Notes: a model not told the origin generated them from the letters alone. Shown: positions 1 to 14,450, counted from the first letter of the stretch. The stretch: DNA of 64,000 nt from Glandiceps talaboti (GCF_964340395.1 NC_135564.1:19327319-19391318), one strand, 5' to 3'. Program-made: numbers and translations.

Positions 1-188
1 GTGATATACGGGAATACCGCACCAACCCCTCCAAAGAAGAATAGATAGAATAACTTGACTGGTAGAAGTCGTTTATTTACTGTCAAGAAATTACCATCAT
101 CGCTTCCTGTTTGTGTTTTCAAATCTTTCTCGTCGTGATTTTCAGGATCCAAAATGTTCATCTTTTCGCTATTCACGTTCTCATCCAT
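1..188 (-). CDS. MFSD6-like major facilitator transporter, N-terminal exon (partial)
   Basis: Reading the minus strand from an ATG at 188-186 gives an open frame of 62 codons to the left edge. The first ~38 residues are hydrophilic and acidic (start MDENVNSEKM). Then comes the motif NKRLLPVKLFY followed by a Phe/Gly-rich hydrophobic stretch ending FPYI, the start of a first membrane helix. The basic K-LLP-K-FY lead into helix 1 is typical of MFSD6/MFS_1-like proteins, polytopic membrane proteins of poorly known substrate. The exon has a good acceptor on its 5' side: a T-rich tract and CAG at 283-281, so it starts at 280. Bases 280-189 have no stop in this frame and may be 5'UTR or coding; the ATG at 188 is the likely start because of the acidic cytosolic leader. 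The rest of the gene lies outside the window. Family assignment rests on ~25 residues and is moderately sure. Confidence 0.55.
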   Translation of the reverse strand, partial: MDENVNSEKMNILDPENHDEKDLKTQTGSDDGNFLTVNKRLLPVKLFYLFFFGGVGAVFPYI

Positions 189-280
189 AATATTCGATAC
201 CTTGATGATCTGTACTTGCAGTCTGTGGACAATTCGCCACACCAATCTGATCTTCAACGAATCAATATAAGATTTTGAAT

Positions 281-2154
281 CTGAAAAAAAAATGTTTAGT
301 TCGTAATGTGAGAAACGTTAAAGAAAAAAAAAGAGAAATGAAACGGGCTGAAGCTATAGTTAGGTCAAAGAAAAGTGCAAAATTATTTTTTAAAAATGTA
401 AAATAATTTCCTAAAAAAACCTAAAGTTATTTTATAAGTAGGTGTCATCCCTCTGGTAACACTTCACATATTAGTAATACTATTGTATGTATTATATTTA
501 CTCACTAGACACAAGTCCATTCCCTGGTTATCGATCTATGTTATTGATCATCTCAGCACAATACAAGCTCGCTTTTCACACGATAACAAGTCTTCTAAAC
601 CCCATGGCTTGGTGATCAGTACAGTCGCAATAATTCGATCAAATTTTCGTCATATGATTTATATCATGTATTGTTACATCACGTCAACGGTACAGACTAA
701 AGTCAAATAAAGCGTGACACATTTGCATAAGTGCATAACGCATTCAGGCGGTCATGCCCCTTCGTATTCCAATTTAGACGACTTCGGGAATATGCTTGTA
801 CGGTTTGACCTTCGAGGTCACTAAGCATGAATTTGCACATATTTGTGTGGCTGTAGTGTATACGTACGTTGTACTTTCCCCACAGCCAAACCAACTTCAA
901 TGCCGGCAATCAGTGTGCGAGTTCAGATTTATACTCGATGTAGAATAGTAGGTAAAATTTAAAACACAGTGGGCGCGTCAATTTCATTACCACCTTATAA
1001 CTTGGCGCAAACCATCCCAAATCGCTGGTGATAATCAGTCAAACAGGTAGAACGATGCGCTGCATCATCTTTGATCATCATTCAAGACAGAGCTACAGAA
1101 TCATGACCTTGAGCAACAAAATAAAACTCCAAGTACGATTAAAAGGTATGTATATTGTCATACAACAGAGAGCAGTGTTGACTGGAAAGTCACATATAGA
1201 CTATGAAACAAACCCTTTGTCATTTTCCACTTTTGGCCCTGTCACTTAGTAATGGTATCATTGAAAATATTTGTAACATTTATCAATGATAGTTGCATGA
1301 GGTACATACAGAATGTTACAATTTCAATCTTGGTTGTAAAAGCACAGAACAAATATTTTGAAAAAACGTCGATGTTATTTTAATTTCAATTCCGATGTAC
1401 TTACTGAATACTCTCGCCCTATTACATGAAAGTCATATTTTATGTATACATATCTCACTTCGAATACTAATTTTAGTTGCTTTGTTTCACGAATGACAAT
1501 TGGTATTTTACGACCGAATGTTATATTTAGAATTATGAATGTTAATCATGATTTGGCAAATTTTCTGTGGTCATAACCCACCATGTCTTTACCATATTTC
1601 TATTTTTGTAATGTACATGTAAGTAGTGTGTATGCGTATATCTCATAAGGGACAGATTATTTTCAGTGGATGGGGATACATTGAATGTTGCTTTCTTTTC
1701 TTTTGTTTTTATAGTGGGGGTGGGGGTTCATTTTGGAAAACGTAATTTGAAGTGGGTTGTCATCATTGGTAAATAGAACGTAAAGACCCCGGGGTGGCGT
1801 GAACACATCTCTACATATATATTTTTTTATCACGTATACCACAACAAAATCAATGTAATTGTCATTATAGTGACATGAAATCACTTTTGAATATTTAATT
1901 TTTTCAAACTTTTAAACCGTGGGAGGTAATTCTGACTATTCCTTCTGTCATTTGCTCTGCTTTTCATAATTGTCTTACTTTAGGCTAGGCCAGACAGGTA
2001 TAGAGGGCACTAGACCACCTATACTAATCATGAATCGTGATGTCAGCTTGCCGTATCGTTTCCCTATGACGTTTGATTGCGCGTGTAGCCCTGGCGAGCA
2101 CAAGTATCTTGACTACCGATATTTACCTGGAATACACTACGGAGACGACATGTA
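281..2154. other. 5' flank or first intron of the MFSD6-like gene; no gene seen
   Basis: AT-rich single-copy sequence. It should hold the upstream exon and promoter of the minus-strand transporter, but no convincing donor, TATA box or ORF was found. Short open frames here (up to 75 codons) lack protein-like composition. Confidence 0.5.
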
Positions 2155-5100
2155 GGATTATTGGCATCACTTTAAGGTGGCATTCTACTATCATTGGCAT
2201 CACAGTAAGGTGGCACTCTACTACCATTGGCATCACAGTAAGGTGGCACTCTACTACCATTGGCATCACAGTAATTAAGGTGGCACTCTACTATCATTGG
2301 CATCACAGTAAGGTGTCACTCTACTACCATTGGCATCACAGTAAAGTGGCACTCTACTACCATTGACATCACAGTAAGGTGGCACTCTACTACCATTGGC
2401 ATCACAGTAAGGTGGCCCTCTACTACCATTGGCATCACAGCAAGGTGGCATTCTACTATCATTGGCATCACAGTAAGGTGGCACTCTACTACCATTGGCA
2501 TCACAGTAAGGTGACATTCTACTATCATTGGCATCACAGTAAGGTGACACTCTACTACCATTGGCATCACAGTAAGGTGGCACTCTACTACCATTGGCAT
2601 CACAGTAAGGTGGCACTCTACTATCATTGGTATCACAGTAAAGTGGCACTCTACTACCATTGGCATCACAGTAAGGTGGCATTCTACTACCATTGGCATC
2701 ACAGTAAGGTGGCACTCTACTACCATTGGCATCACAGTAAGGTGGCACTCTACTATCATTGGCATCACAGTAAGGTGTCACTCTACTACCATTGGCATCA
2801 CAGTAAGGTGGCACTCTACTATCATTGGCATCACAGTAAAGTGGCCCTCTCCTACCATTGGCATCACAGTAAGGTGGCACTCTACTATTATTGGCATCAC
2901 AGTAAGGTGGCCCTCTCCTACCATTGGCATCACAGTAAGGTGGCACTCTACTATCATTGGCATCACAGTAAGGTGGCACTCTACTACCATTGGCATCACA
3001 GTAAGGTGGCACTCTACTATCATTGGCATCACAGTAAGGTGTCACTCTACTACCATTGGCATCACAGTAAGGTGGCACTCTACTACCATTGGCATCACAG
3101 TAAAGTGGCCCTCTCCTACCATTGGCATCACAGTATGGTGGCACTCTACTATTATTGGCATCACAGTAAGGTGGCCCTCTCCTACCATTGGCATCACAGT
3201 AAGGTGGCACTCTACTATCATTGGCATCACAGTAAGGTGGCACTCTACTACCATTGGCATCACAGTAAGGTGGCACTCTACTACCATTGGCATCACAGTA
3301 AGGTGGCACTCTACTACCATTGGCATCACAGTAAGGTGGCCCTCTCCTACCATTGGCATCACAGTAAGGTGGCACTCTACTACCATTGGCATCACAGTAA
3401 GGTGGCCCTCTCCTACCATTGGCATCAGAGTAAGGTGGCACTCTACTATTATTGGCATCACAGTAAAGTGGCACTCTACTACCATTGGCATCACAGTAAG
3501 GTGGCACTCTACTACCATTGGCATCACAGTAACGTGGCCCTCTCCTACCATTGGCGTCACAGTAAGGTGGCACTCTACTACCATTGGCATCACAGTAAGG
3601 TGGCCCTCTCCTACCATTGGCATCACAGTAAGGTGGCACTCTACTATTATTGGCATCACAGTAAGGTGGCACTCTACTACCATTGGCATCACAGTAAGGT
3701 GGCACTCTACTATCATTGGTATCACAGTAAAGTGGCACTCTACTACCATTGGCATCACAGTAAGGTGGCATTCTACTACCATTGGCATCACAGTAAGGTG
3801 GCACTCTACTACCATTGGCATCACAGTAAGGTGGCACTCTACTATCATTGGCATCACAGTAAGGTGTCACTCTACTACCATTGGCATCACAGTAAGGTGG
3901 CACTCTACTATCATTGGCATCACAGTAAAGTGGCCCTCTCCTACCATTGGCATCACAGTAAGGTGGCACTCTACTATTATTGGCATCACAGTAAGGTGGC
4001 CCTCTCCTACCATTGGCATCACAGTAAGGTGGCACTCTACTATCATTGGCATCACAGTAAGGTGGCACTCTACTACCATTGGCATCACAGTAAGGTGGCA
4101 CTCTACTATCATTGGCATCACAGTAAGGTGTCACTCTACTACCATTGGCATCACAGTAAGGTGGCACTCTACTACCATTGGCATCACAGTAAAGTGGCCC
4201 TCTCCTACCATTGGCATCACAGTATGGTGGCACTCTACTATTATTGGCATCACAGTAAGGTGGCCCTCTCCTACCATTGGCATCACAGTAAGGTGGCACT
4301 CTACTATCATTGGCATCACAGTAAGGTGGCACTCTACTACCATTGGCATCACAGTAAGGTGGCACTCTACTACCATTGGCATCACAGTAAGGTGGCACTC
4401 TACTACCATTGGCATCACAGTAAGGTGGCCCTCTCCTACCATTGGCATCACAGTAAGGTGGCACTCTACTACCATTGGCATCACAGTAAGGTGGCCCTCT
4501 CCTACCATTGGCATCAGAGTAAGGTGGCACTCTACTATTATTGGCATCACAGTAAAGTGGCACTCTACTACCATTGGCATCACAGTAAGGTGGCACTCTA
4601 CTACCATTGGCATCACAGTAACGTGGCCCTCTCCTACCATTGGCGTCACAGTAAGGTGGCACTCTACTACCATTGGCATCACAGTAAGGTGGCCCTCTCC
4701 TACCATTGGCATCACAGTAAGGTGGCACTCTACTATTATTGGCATCACAGTAAAGTGGCACTCTACTATCATTGGCATCACAGTAAGGAGGCACTCTACT
4801 ACCATTGGCATCACAGTAAGGTGGCCCTCTACTACCATTGGCATCACAGTAAGGTAGCCCTCTCCTACCATTGACATCACAGCAAGGTGGCACTCTACTA
4901 TCATTGGTATCACAGTAAGGTGTCACTCTACTATCATTGGCCTCACAGTATAAGGTGGCACTCTACTACCATTGGCATCACAGTAAGGTGGCACTCTACT
5001 ACCATTGGCATCACAGTAAGGTGGCACTCTACTACCATTGGCATCACAGTAAGGTGGCACTCTACTACCATTGGCATCACAGTAAGGTGGCACTCTACTA

Positions 5101-8100
5101 CCATTGGCATCACAGTAAGGTGGCACTCTACTACCATTGGCATCACAGTAAGGTGGCCCTCTCCTACCATTGGCATCACAGTAAGGTGGCACTCTACTAC
5201 CATTGGCATCACAGTAAGGTGGCCCTCTCCTACCATTGGCATCAGAGTAAGGTGGCACTCTACTATTATTGGCATCACAGTAAAGTGGCACTCTACTACC
5301 ATTGGCATCACAGTAAGGTGGCACTCTACTACCATTGGCATCACAGTAAGGTGGCCCTCTTCTACCATTGGCGTCACAGTAAGGTGGCACTCTACTACCA
5401 TTGGCATCACAGTAAGGTGGCCCTCTCCTACCATTGGCATCACAGTAAGGTGGCACTCTACTATTATTGGCATCACAGTAAAGTGGCACTCTACTATCAT
5501 TGGCATCACAGTAAGGTGGCACTCTACTACCATTGGCATCACAGTAAGGTGGCCCTCTACTACCATTGGCATCACAGTAAGGTGGCCCTCTCCTACCATT
5601 GACATCACAGCAAGGTGGCACTCTACTATCATTGGTATCACAGTAAGGTGTCACTCTACTATCATTGGCCTCACAGTATAAGGTGGCACTCTACTACCAT
5701 TGGCCTCACAGTAAGGTGGCACTCTACTACCATTGGCATCACAGTAAGGTGGCACTCTACTACCATTGGCATCACAGTAAGGTGGCACTCTACTACCATT
5801 GGCATCACAGTAAGGTGGCACTCTACTACCATTGGCATCACAGTAAGGTGGCCCTCTCCTACCATTTGCATCACAGTAAGGTGGCACTCTACTACCATTG
5901 GCATCACAGTAAGGTGGCCCTCTACCATCATTGGTATCACAGTAAGGTGTCACTCTACTATCATTGGCATCACAGTAAGGTGGCACTGTACTATTATTGG
6001 CAACACAGTAAAGTGGCACTCTACTACCATTGGCATCACAGTAAGGTGGCACTCTACTACCATTGGCATCACAGTAAGGTGGCACTCTCCTACCATTGGC
6101 ATTACAGTAAGGTGGCACTCTACTACCATTGGCATCACAGTAAGGTGGCCCTCTCCTACCATTGGCATCACAGTAAGGTGGCACTCTACTATTATTGGCA
6201 TCACAGTAAAGTGGCACTCTACTACCATTGACATCACAGTAAGGTGGCCCTCTACTACCATTGGCATCACAGCAAGGTGGCATTCTACTATCATTGGCAT
6301 CACAGTAAGGTGGCACTCTACTACCATTGGCATCACAGTAAGGTGACATTCTACTATCATTGGCATCACAGTAAGGTGACACTCTACTACCATTGGCATC
6401 ACAGTAAGGTGGCACTCTACTACCATTGGCATCACAGTAAGGTGGCACTCTACTATCATTGGTATCACAGTAAAGTGGCACTCTACTACCATTGGCATCA
6501 CAGTAAGGTGGCATTCCACTACCATTGGCATCACAGTAAGGTGGCACTCTACTACCATTGGCATCACAGTAAGGTGGCACTCTACTATCATTGGCATCAC
6601 AGTAAGGTGTCACTCTACTACCATTGGCATCACAGTAAAGTGGCCCTCTCCTACCATTGGCATCACAGTAAGGTGGCACTCTACTATTATTGGCATCACA
6701 GTAAGGTGGCCCTCTCCTACCATTGGCATCACAGTAAGGTGGCACTCTACTATCATTGGCATCACAGTAAGGTGGCACTCTACTACCATTGGCATCACAG
6801 TAAGGTGGCACTCTACTATCATTGGCATCACAGTAAGGTGTCACTCTACTACCATTGGCATCACAGTAAAGTGGCCCTCTCCTACCATTGGCATCACAGT
6901 ATGGTGGCACTCTACTATTATTGGCATCACAGTAAGGTGGCCCTCTCCTACCATTGGCATCACAGTAAGGTGGCACTCTACTATCATTGGCATCACAGTA
7001 AGGTGGCACTCTACTACCATTGGCATCACAGTAAGGTGGCACTCTACTACCATTGGCATCACAGTAAGGTGGCACTCTACTACCATTGGCATCATAGTAA
7101 GGTGGCCCTCTCCTACCATTGGCATCACAGTAAGGTGGCCCTCTCCTACCATTGGCATCAGAGTAAGGTGGCACTCTACTATTATTGGCATCACAGTAAA
7201 GTGGCACTCTACTACCATTGGCATCACAGTAAGGTGGCACTCTACTACCATTGGCATCACAGTAAGGTGGCCCTCTCCTACCATTGGCATCACAGTAAAG
7301 TGGCACTCTACTACCATTGGCATCACAGTAAGGTGGCACTCTACTACCATTGGCATCACAGTAAGGTGGCCCTCTCCTACCATTGGCGTCACAGTAAGGT
7401 GGCACTCTACTACCATTGGCATCACAGTAAGGTGGCCCTCTCCTACCATTGGCATCACAGTAAGGTGGCACTCTACTATTATTGGCATCACAGTAAAGTG
7501 GCACTCTACTATCATTGGCATCACAGTAAGGAGGCACTCTACTACCATTGGCATCACAGTAAGGTGGCCCTCTACTACCATTGGCATCACAGTAAGGTGG
7601 CCCTCTCCTACCATTGACATCACAGCAAGGTGGCACTCTACTATCATTGGTATCACAGTAAGGTGTCACTCTACTATCATTGGCCTCACAGTATAAGGTG
7701 GCACTCTACTACCATTGGCATCACAGTAAGGTGGCACTCTACTACCATTGGCATCACAGTAAGGTGGCACTCTACTACCATTGGCATCACAGTAAGGTGG
7801 CACTCTACTACCATTGGCATCACAGTAAGGTGGCACTCTACTACCATTGGCATCACAGTAAGGTGGCCCTCTCCTACCATTGGCATCACAGTAAGGTGGC
7901 ACTCTACTACCATTGGCATCACAGTAAGGTGGCCCTCTCCTACCATTGGCATCAGAGTAAGGTGGCACTCTACTATTATTGGCATCACAGTAAAGTGGCA
8001 CTCTACTACCATTGGCATCACAGTAAGGTGGCACTCTACTACCATTGGCATCACAGTAAGGTGGCCCTCTTCTACCATTGGCGTCACAGTAAGGTGGCAC

Positions 8101-10066
8101 TCTACTACCATTGGCATCACAGTAAGGTGGCCCTCTCCTACCATTGGCATCACAGTAAGGTGGCACTCTACTATTATTGGCATCACAGTAAAGTGGCACT
8201 CTACTATCATTGGCATCACAGTAAGGTGGCACTCTACTACCATTGGCATCACAGTAAGGTGGCCCTCTACTACCATTGGCATCACAGTAAGGTGGCCCTC
8301 TCCTACCATTGACATCACAGCAAGGTGGCACTCTACTATCATTGGTATCACAGTAAGGTGTCACTCTACTATCATTGGCCTCACAGTATAAGGTGGCACT
8401 CTACTACCATTGGCATCACAGTAAGGTGGCACTCTACTACCATTGGCATCACAGTAAGGTGGCACTCTACTACCATTGGCATCACAGTAAGGTGGCACTC
8501 TACTATTATTGGCATCACAGTAAAGTGGCACTCTACTATCATTGGCATCACAGTAAGGTGGCACTCTACTACCATTGGCATCACAGTAAGGTGGCCCTCT
8601 ACTACCATTGGCATCACAGTAAGGTGGCCCTCTCCTACCATTGACATCACAGCAAGGTGGCACTCTACTATCATTGGTATCACAGTAAGGTGTCACTCTA
8701 CTATCATTGGCCTCACAGTATAAGGTGGCACTCTACTACCATTGGCATCACAGTAAGGTGGCACTCTACTACCATTGGCATCACAGTAAGGTGGCACTCT
8801 ACTACCGTTGGCATCGCAGTAAGGTGTCCCTCTACTATTATTGGCATCACAGTAAAGTGGCACTCTACTATCATTGGCATCACAGTAAGGTGGCCCTCTA
8901 CTACCATTGGCATCACAGTAAGGTGGCCCTCTCCTACCATTGGCATCACAGTAAGGTTGCCCTCTCCTACCATTGGCATCACAGTAAGGTGGCACTCTAC
9001 TATCATTGGCATCACAGTAAGGTGGCCCTCTACTACCATTGGCATCACAGTAAGGTGGCATTCTACTATCATTGGCATCACAGTAAGGTGACATTCTACT
9101 ATCATTGGCATCACAGTACGGTGGCATTCTACTACCATTGGCATCACAGTAAGGTGGCACTCTACTAACATTGGCATCACAGTAAGGTGGCATTCTACTA
9201 TCATTGGCATCACAGTAAGGTGGCACTCTACTACCATTGGCATCACAGTAAGGTGGCATTCTACTATCATTGGCATCACAGTAAGGTGGCACTCTACTAT
9301 CATTGGCATCACAGTAAGGTGGCACTCTACTACCATTGGCATCACAGTAAGGTGGCACTCTACTACCATTGGCATCACAGTAAGGTGGCCCTCTCCTACC
9401 ATTGGCATCACAGTAAGGTGGCACTCTACTACCATTGGCATCACAGTAAGGTGGCCCTCTCCTACCATTGGCATCACAGTAAGGTGGCACTCTACTATTA
9501 TTGGCATCACAGTAAAGTGGCACTCTACTATCATTGGCATCACAGTAAGGTGGCACTCTACTACCATTGGCATCACAGTAAGGTGGCCCTCTACTACCAT
9601 TGGCATCACAGTAAGGTGGCCCTCTCCTACCATTGACATCACAGCAAGGTGGCACTCTACTATCATTGGTATCACAGTAAGGTGTCACTCTACTATCATT
9701 GGCCTCACAGTATAAGGTGGCACGCTACTACCATTGGCATCACAGTAAGGTGGCACTCTACTACCATTGGCATCACAGTAAGGTGGCACTCTACTATCAT
9801 TGGCATCACAGTAAGGTGGCACTCTACTACCATTGGCATCACAGTAAGGTGGCACTCTACTATCATTGGCATCACAGTAAGGTGGCACTCTACTATCATT
9901 GGCATCACAGTAAGGTGGCACTCTACTACCATTGGCATCACAGTAAGGTGGCACTCTACTACCATTGGCATCACAGTAAGGTGGCACTCTACTATCATTG
10001 GCATCACAGTTAGGTGGCCCTCTACTATCATTGGCATCACAGTTAGGTGGCATTCTACTATCATTG
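2155..10066. repeat. 33-bp minisatellite array, about 240 units, with higher-order repeats
   Basis: Units read GGTGGCACTCTACTACC followed by ATTGGCATCACAGTAA (33 bp). Variants alternate at a few positions (ACC/ATC/ATT; CACTCTACT versus CCCTCTCCT; GGTGG versus GGTGT). Because 33 is a multiple of 3, several frames on both strands stay open for hundreds of codons, giving 11-residue periodic products. A variant unit 2 bp longer (ends CCTCACAGTATAA, 35 bp) occurs near 4950, 5680, 7695, 8390, 8722 and 9714 and resets the frame each time. The spacings between these are whole numbers of 33-bp units plus 2. A block of 33 units (1089 bp) starting near 2778 recurs at about 3867, and the block at 4950-5650 recurs at 7690-8360. 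The array ends in two units with CAGTTAGG and then unique sequence. Confidence 0.97.
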
Positions 10067-11458
10067 AAAAGTAAACAAAAGAGGATGGCCACAAGCATTG
10101 TATCCTGACAAATTTCGATACATTAGATTATCACGAACAGTGGAAACTATACTCTTGTTGGCAGTTCTGATTGGTTTGGTCTGTATATATAACTAAAGCT
10201 GCACTAGCTGCAACTGGAAAAATGTTTTTGTTAGGTGAAATAACTTACTCGTTATATTATACATCGTGAACATTATTATAATGGATCATCTGTGGGTAAA
10301 CATGTTTTTTTTTTGTGCTGCTGTACCATAAATCAAATCAAATTAATTTTTCAATCAACCACCTCAAAGGAGATCACGATTTCAACCTGTCTTTGTACTA
10401 CTGATGGATAAATATCAACCACTGACTAACATGTACAGTGTCTAATTATTGGTATTTTAACAATTTTCAGTGAATAAATTGTGGTCAGATAAGAAGGCCG
10501 CAAGTCTCATGTTTTAACATTGTGACTGGCGCGCTAAATTTCTGTCTGAGTGCTCTATATGTACATTGTAGCAGTTACACCACAAGCGCACCTAGCTGAT
10601 CCTAATAAGTTGTACAAATCAGAAATTATTAGATAAAAAATTGGGTAAGTAGGTTTTCGGCATCACGTGACCGATTTACCCCATTCAACGGTGGCCCTGC
10701 GTCTTATGTTATGTTTAAAAAAAAAGAAAAAAAGTCTATTCTATTAATTCATTGTTTTGTTGACCGGCACTTTTTGTCGGTAACTATTGCAGCAGTTTGC
10801 ATCACATTGCGCCTAACAGAACTTAACTTGTAATAAATCACAATTTAGTTTATTAAAGTTCGATGTGTACATTTGAATTTGTACTGCGCGTTCTGTATGA
10901 AATTGGAATCGCTTCAGCTCGATAAAGATTGTATCCAGACCCACGTAAACTATGGGAAGAGCTACAAATTATCGATGCTAAAACTTCAGAATGCTAACCC
11001 TGGCCACCAGGTCTTTCAAATTAAAGTGCGAAGTTCTTTACCAATGAAGGACATTGAGAAACTACTAAAAGGGGGCGTGGCATTGACAACACAACCACAA
11101 TGCAAAACGCCCATATTATTATAACTGTAACCAATCACCGTATCTCCTTCAAAATCACATGATCCACGATAGATTACTATTCTCTTTATCCTTGGTTTAT
11201 CAGTTACATCTTTTTATTTCCAGGATGTACAGGTGGGGAAGTAAGTTGACGAGATTGACATTGTTGAGAATCCCGATAGCCACGCCTACAGTGGATTGAG
11301 TGGCAGTGATATTGCAAAAACCGATTGAGCGAAGTCTATTGACCGATTTACTATTTACAATACGTTAAACACACGTCCATTCGTAATCCGTAATTGGTCA
11401 CATTTTAAGAGATCGCATAGCGAGGAATGAAACGGTCACTAAATGAAGGGCTGAGAGA
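10067..11458. other. Intergenic, no supported gene
   Basis: Mostly unique AT-rich DNA. An 83-codon open frame at 10873-11124 (+) starts at a TTG and has no recognisable domain, flanking splice sites or good start context. It is not called as a gene. Confidence 0.5.
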
Positions 11459-11566
11459 ATGCATGACATTAAGTGACCAAGTGATATACCGATTTGATTT
11501 GTCATATTCTCATCAATTTTTGAGATTTTCAATAGGTATATCACTTGGTCACTTGATGTCACGCAT
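11459..11566. repeat. Inverted repeat (hairpin / small MITE)
   Basis: Arms 11459-11490 and 11535-11566 are 32 bp inverted copies with two mismatches. The inner 18 bp (GTGACCAAGTGATATACC) is a perfect match. The loop is 44 bp. It is probably a fold-back element end or decayed MITE; no clear target duplication was found. Confidence 0.8.
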
Positions 11567-11980
11567 TGTCTAGCCTTGATAAATGTGTTTAACAGCGCCA
11601 CCAATCGCCGCAAAGGCCAATAACTGCACCAGTTTGTGGTTCTCATAAGCACATGCTCTGAAATCGTAGTTAGATAACTGATAGTTATAGTATAGGTCAG
11701 AGGCCATTTAATGTTTTCAATTGGACATTTTGGGGTAACCCACCCATTATTTTGTCGAGGAGCTGCTTATGTTGTAACAGTTCACAAGCTTCGACAGTGT
11801 CCTTGAAATGATATGTTTAACGAAAATGTGGACAGTTTCATTCATGGTTTATAAGTTTGTGGACACTTTCTTTGTGTAAACGTGTCCTGTTAACTGAAAA
11901 AGTGCCCATTAAATATATTTGAGAGCACAGTTGAAAACAATGGGATGAGTAGGAGATGAGTATAATCACAATAAACTTAC
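11567..11980. other. Intergenic, no supported gene
   Basis: Nothing recognisable. If the minus-strand EGF-like exon at 11981-12095 is ever spliced onward, this would be its downstream intron. Confidence 0.4.
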
Positions 11981-12095
11981 TTTGATCACAATATCGACCA
12001 TTCCACAGTTTAGGACAATAACATACTAATACTTGTATGGTAGCACATACCACCATGCTGACATGGATTACCAGCGGTACATAAACCAGACCCAA
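11981..12095 (-). pseudogene. EGF-like domain exon broken by a 1-bp insertion
   Basis: On the minus strand a T-rich tract ending TTTTAG precedes 12095, and a GTAAGT donor follows 11981. The first half reads CTAGNPCQHGGMCYH and the second half, one frame over, reads VCYCPKLWNGRYCDQ. Together these show all six cysteines of a classic EGF repeat in order (C-x4-C-xHGG-x-C ... C-x-C-x8-C). The exon starts with 2 nt and ends with 1 nt of a split codon, so it is a symmetric phase-1 exon. Its length of 115 is one more than the 114 needed to stay in phase, which fits a single inserted base near the middle. Either the host gene is dead or there is a sequencing error here. Confidence 0.6.
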
Positions 12096-12433
12096 CTAAA
12101 AAACAACAACAAAGACAACATTTAAATTGTTCTTCAATTCATTTGATAACCGATCAACAACGGGTAGTTCTTTCACTCTATGTGATGAGAAACAGTATAT
12201 ATCATTACATAATAAATTTCAATCCTTACGAAATGTTCTCATTCAAAGAACTGAACATAATAAAAAATGAAAGCAAATGTTACAACTGTTCATGATCATA
12301 TGTTTACATCATATCATTACATTTTCCCATTTATAATATATGGTGTAGGCCAGCAAAAATTACACCATGTAAGACAAAACCAATTCTAAGCTCAATTTTG
12401 TTATTATTTGGTCATGGCTAGACATTAAATAAA

Positions 12434-12557
12434 CTCTCAATTTGTTCATGGTTCTGTCCCATCCATCCAGTCATACAGACAAATGTATAGAATGGATAGT
12501 CATCTGTCGAAAAATATTCTCCTCCATTTAAACAGGATCTTCTTGTGCAAGGATCCT
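12434..12557 (-). pseudogene. Second, degenerate EGF-like exon
   Basis: On the minus strand an acceptor-like CTCTTGATAG ends at 12558. The frame after it reads DPCTRRSCLNGGEYF, then a Tyr/Phe-rich stretch, then FVCMTGWMGQNHEQ. The CxLNGG and C-x-x-GWxG landmarks of EGF repeats are present. However, the cysteine expected after LNGG is missing and the last one (GxxC) is replaced by His. No clear donor follows, and the frame runs to a TAG near 12420. It starts in phase 1 like the neighbouring exon at 11981-12095, so both are probably relics of one minus-strand EGF-repeat gene. Confidence 0.45.
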
Positions 12558-13697
<1,140 letters not shown>

Positions 13698-14406
13698 TTT
13701 GTAGAGTCTGCATACGCTTGTCTCTATGTATGCACAAGGTTTACGTGATAATTTTAGACGCAGATAATCTACTTTGCATCCATTTAGCATGAAGGCTCAA
13801 AGAATAATACCCACGATAGGCATACTCAGACAAGTCTATGAGTTGATATGGTTAGAAGCTACCAATGTAATTTCACAAGAATATTTCAATCTAAAATTGA
13901 ACCACTACAATTACCAACTTATCAGCAGAAGAAGTCATACTGGCATGTGTATTTAAACTTATTCAGAGACACCTGTCTCTTTCTCTTATTGAGTGTTGAA
14001 TTTACAAAGTCCACCTTTTTGCAAAATATACGTTATATTAAATAAACCAGTTCGTCACATTTCGTGTGCTTGCTCAAGGTATGCTCTCCACATGTCAACC
14101 ATGTGAAAACACATGCATGGGAGTTGACTTGAAGCAAAAAATCATACGATAAAATCATACGTCGTGATACGATATTCTCATTTATCAACTTTATCAGGTT
14201 TAACGTAGTTTATACGTGGCTTCTAATATCTTCGTCTAGTTCGAGGTCCTGATATAAAATTTCAAATTGAATCGAATTCACTAGGACAGTCATTCATTCA
14301 GTTATTCAGTCATTCAGTCATTATTATTATCTGCTTAAACAGAATTCATACAGAGTTCTGCCAAACATTATTTAGTGGGACAGTTATACAATATCTAAAT
14401 ATGGTA
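13698..14406. other. Intergenic, no supported gene
   Basis: AT-rich unique sequence with only short, low-quality open frames. Confidence 0.45.
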
Positions 14407-14450
14407 CAGTAAAACGTCGATTATCCGAACTGATCGGTCATCCGAACTCA
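14407..14450. mobile_element. Solitary terminal repeat resembling pogo/Tigger (Tc1-mariner) ends
   Basis: CAGTAAAACGTCGATTATCC followed by GAAC and a second ATCCGAAC matches the usual CAGT-RAACCTCGATTATCCG form of pogo/Tigger ends. It follows a TA dinucleotide at 14405-14406, the expected target. No partner end was found in inverted orientation nearby, so this is a fragment. Confidence 0.5.

Noticed and set aside
2275-4926. 883-codon minus-strand frame with an 11-residue Cys-Asp-Ala-Asn repeat
   Set aside because: It comes from a 33-bp satellite that is open in several frames on both strands, and is cut wherever a 35-bp unit occurs. No promoter, signal or splice context.
10873-11124. 83-codon open frame with moderately protein-like composition
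   Set aside because: Starts at TTG, has no domain I can recognise, no start context and no homologous copy.
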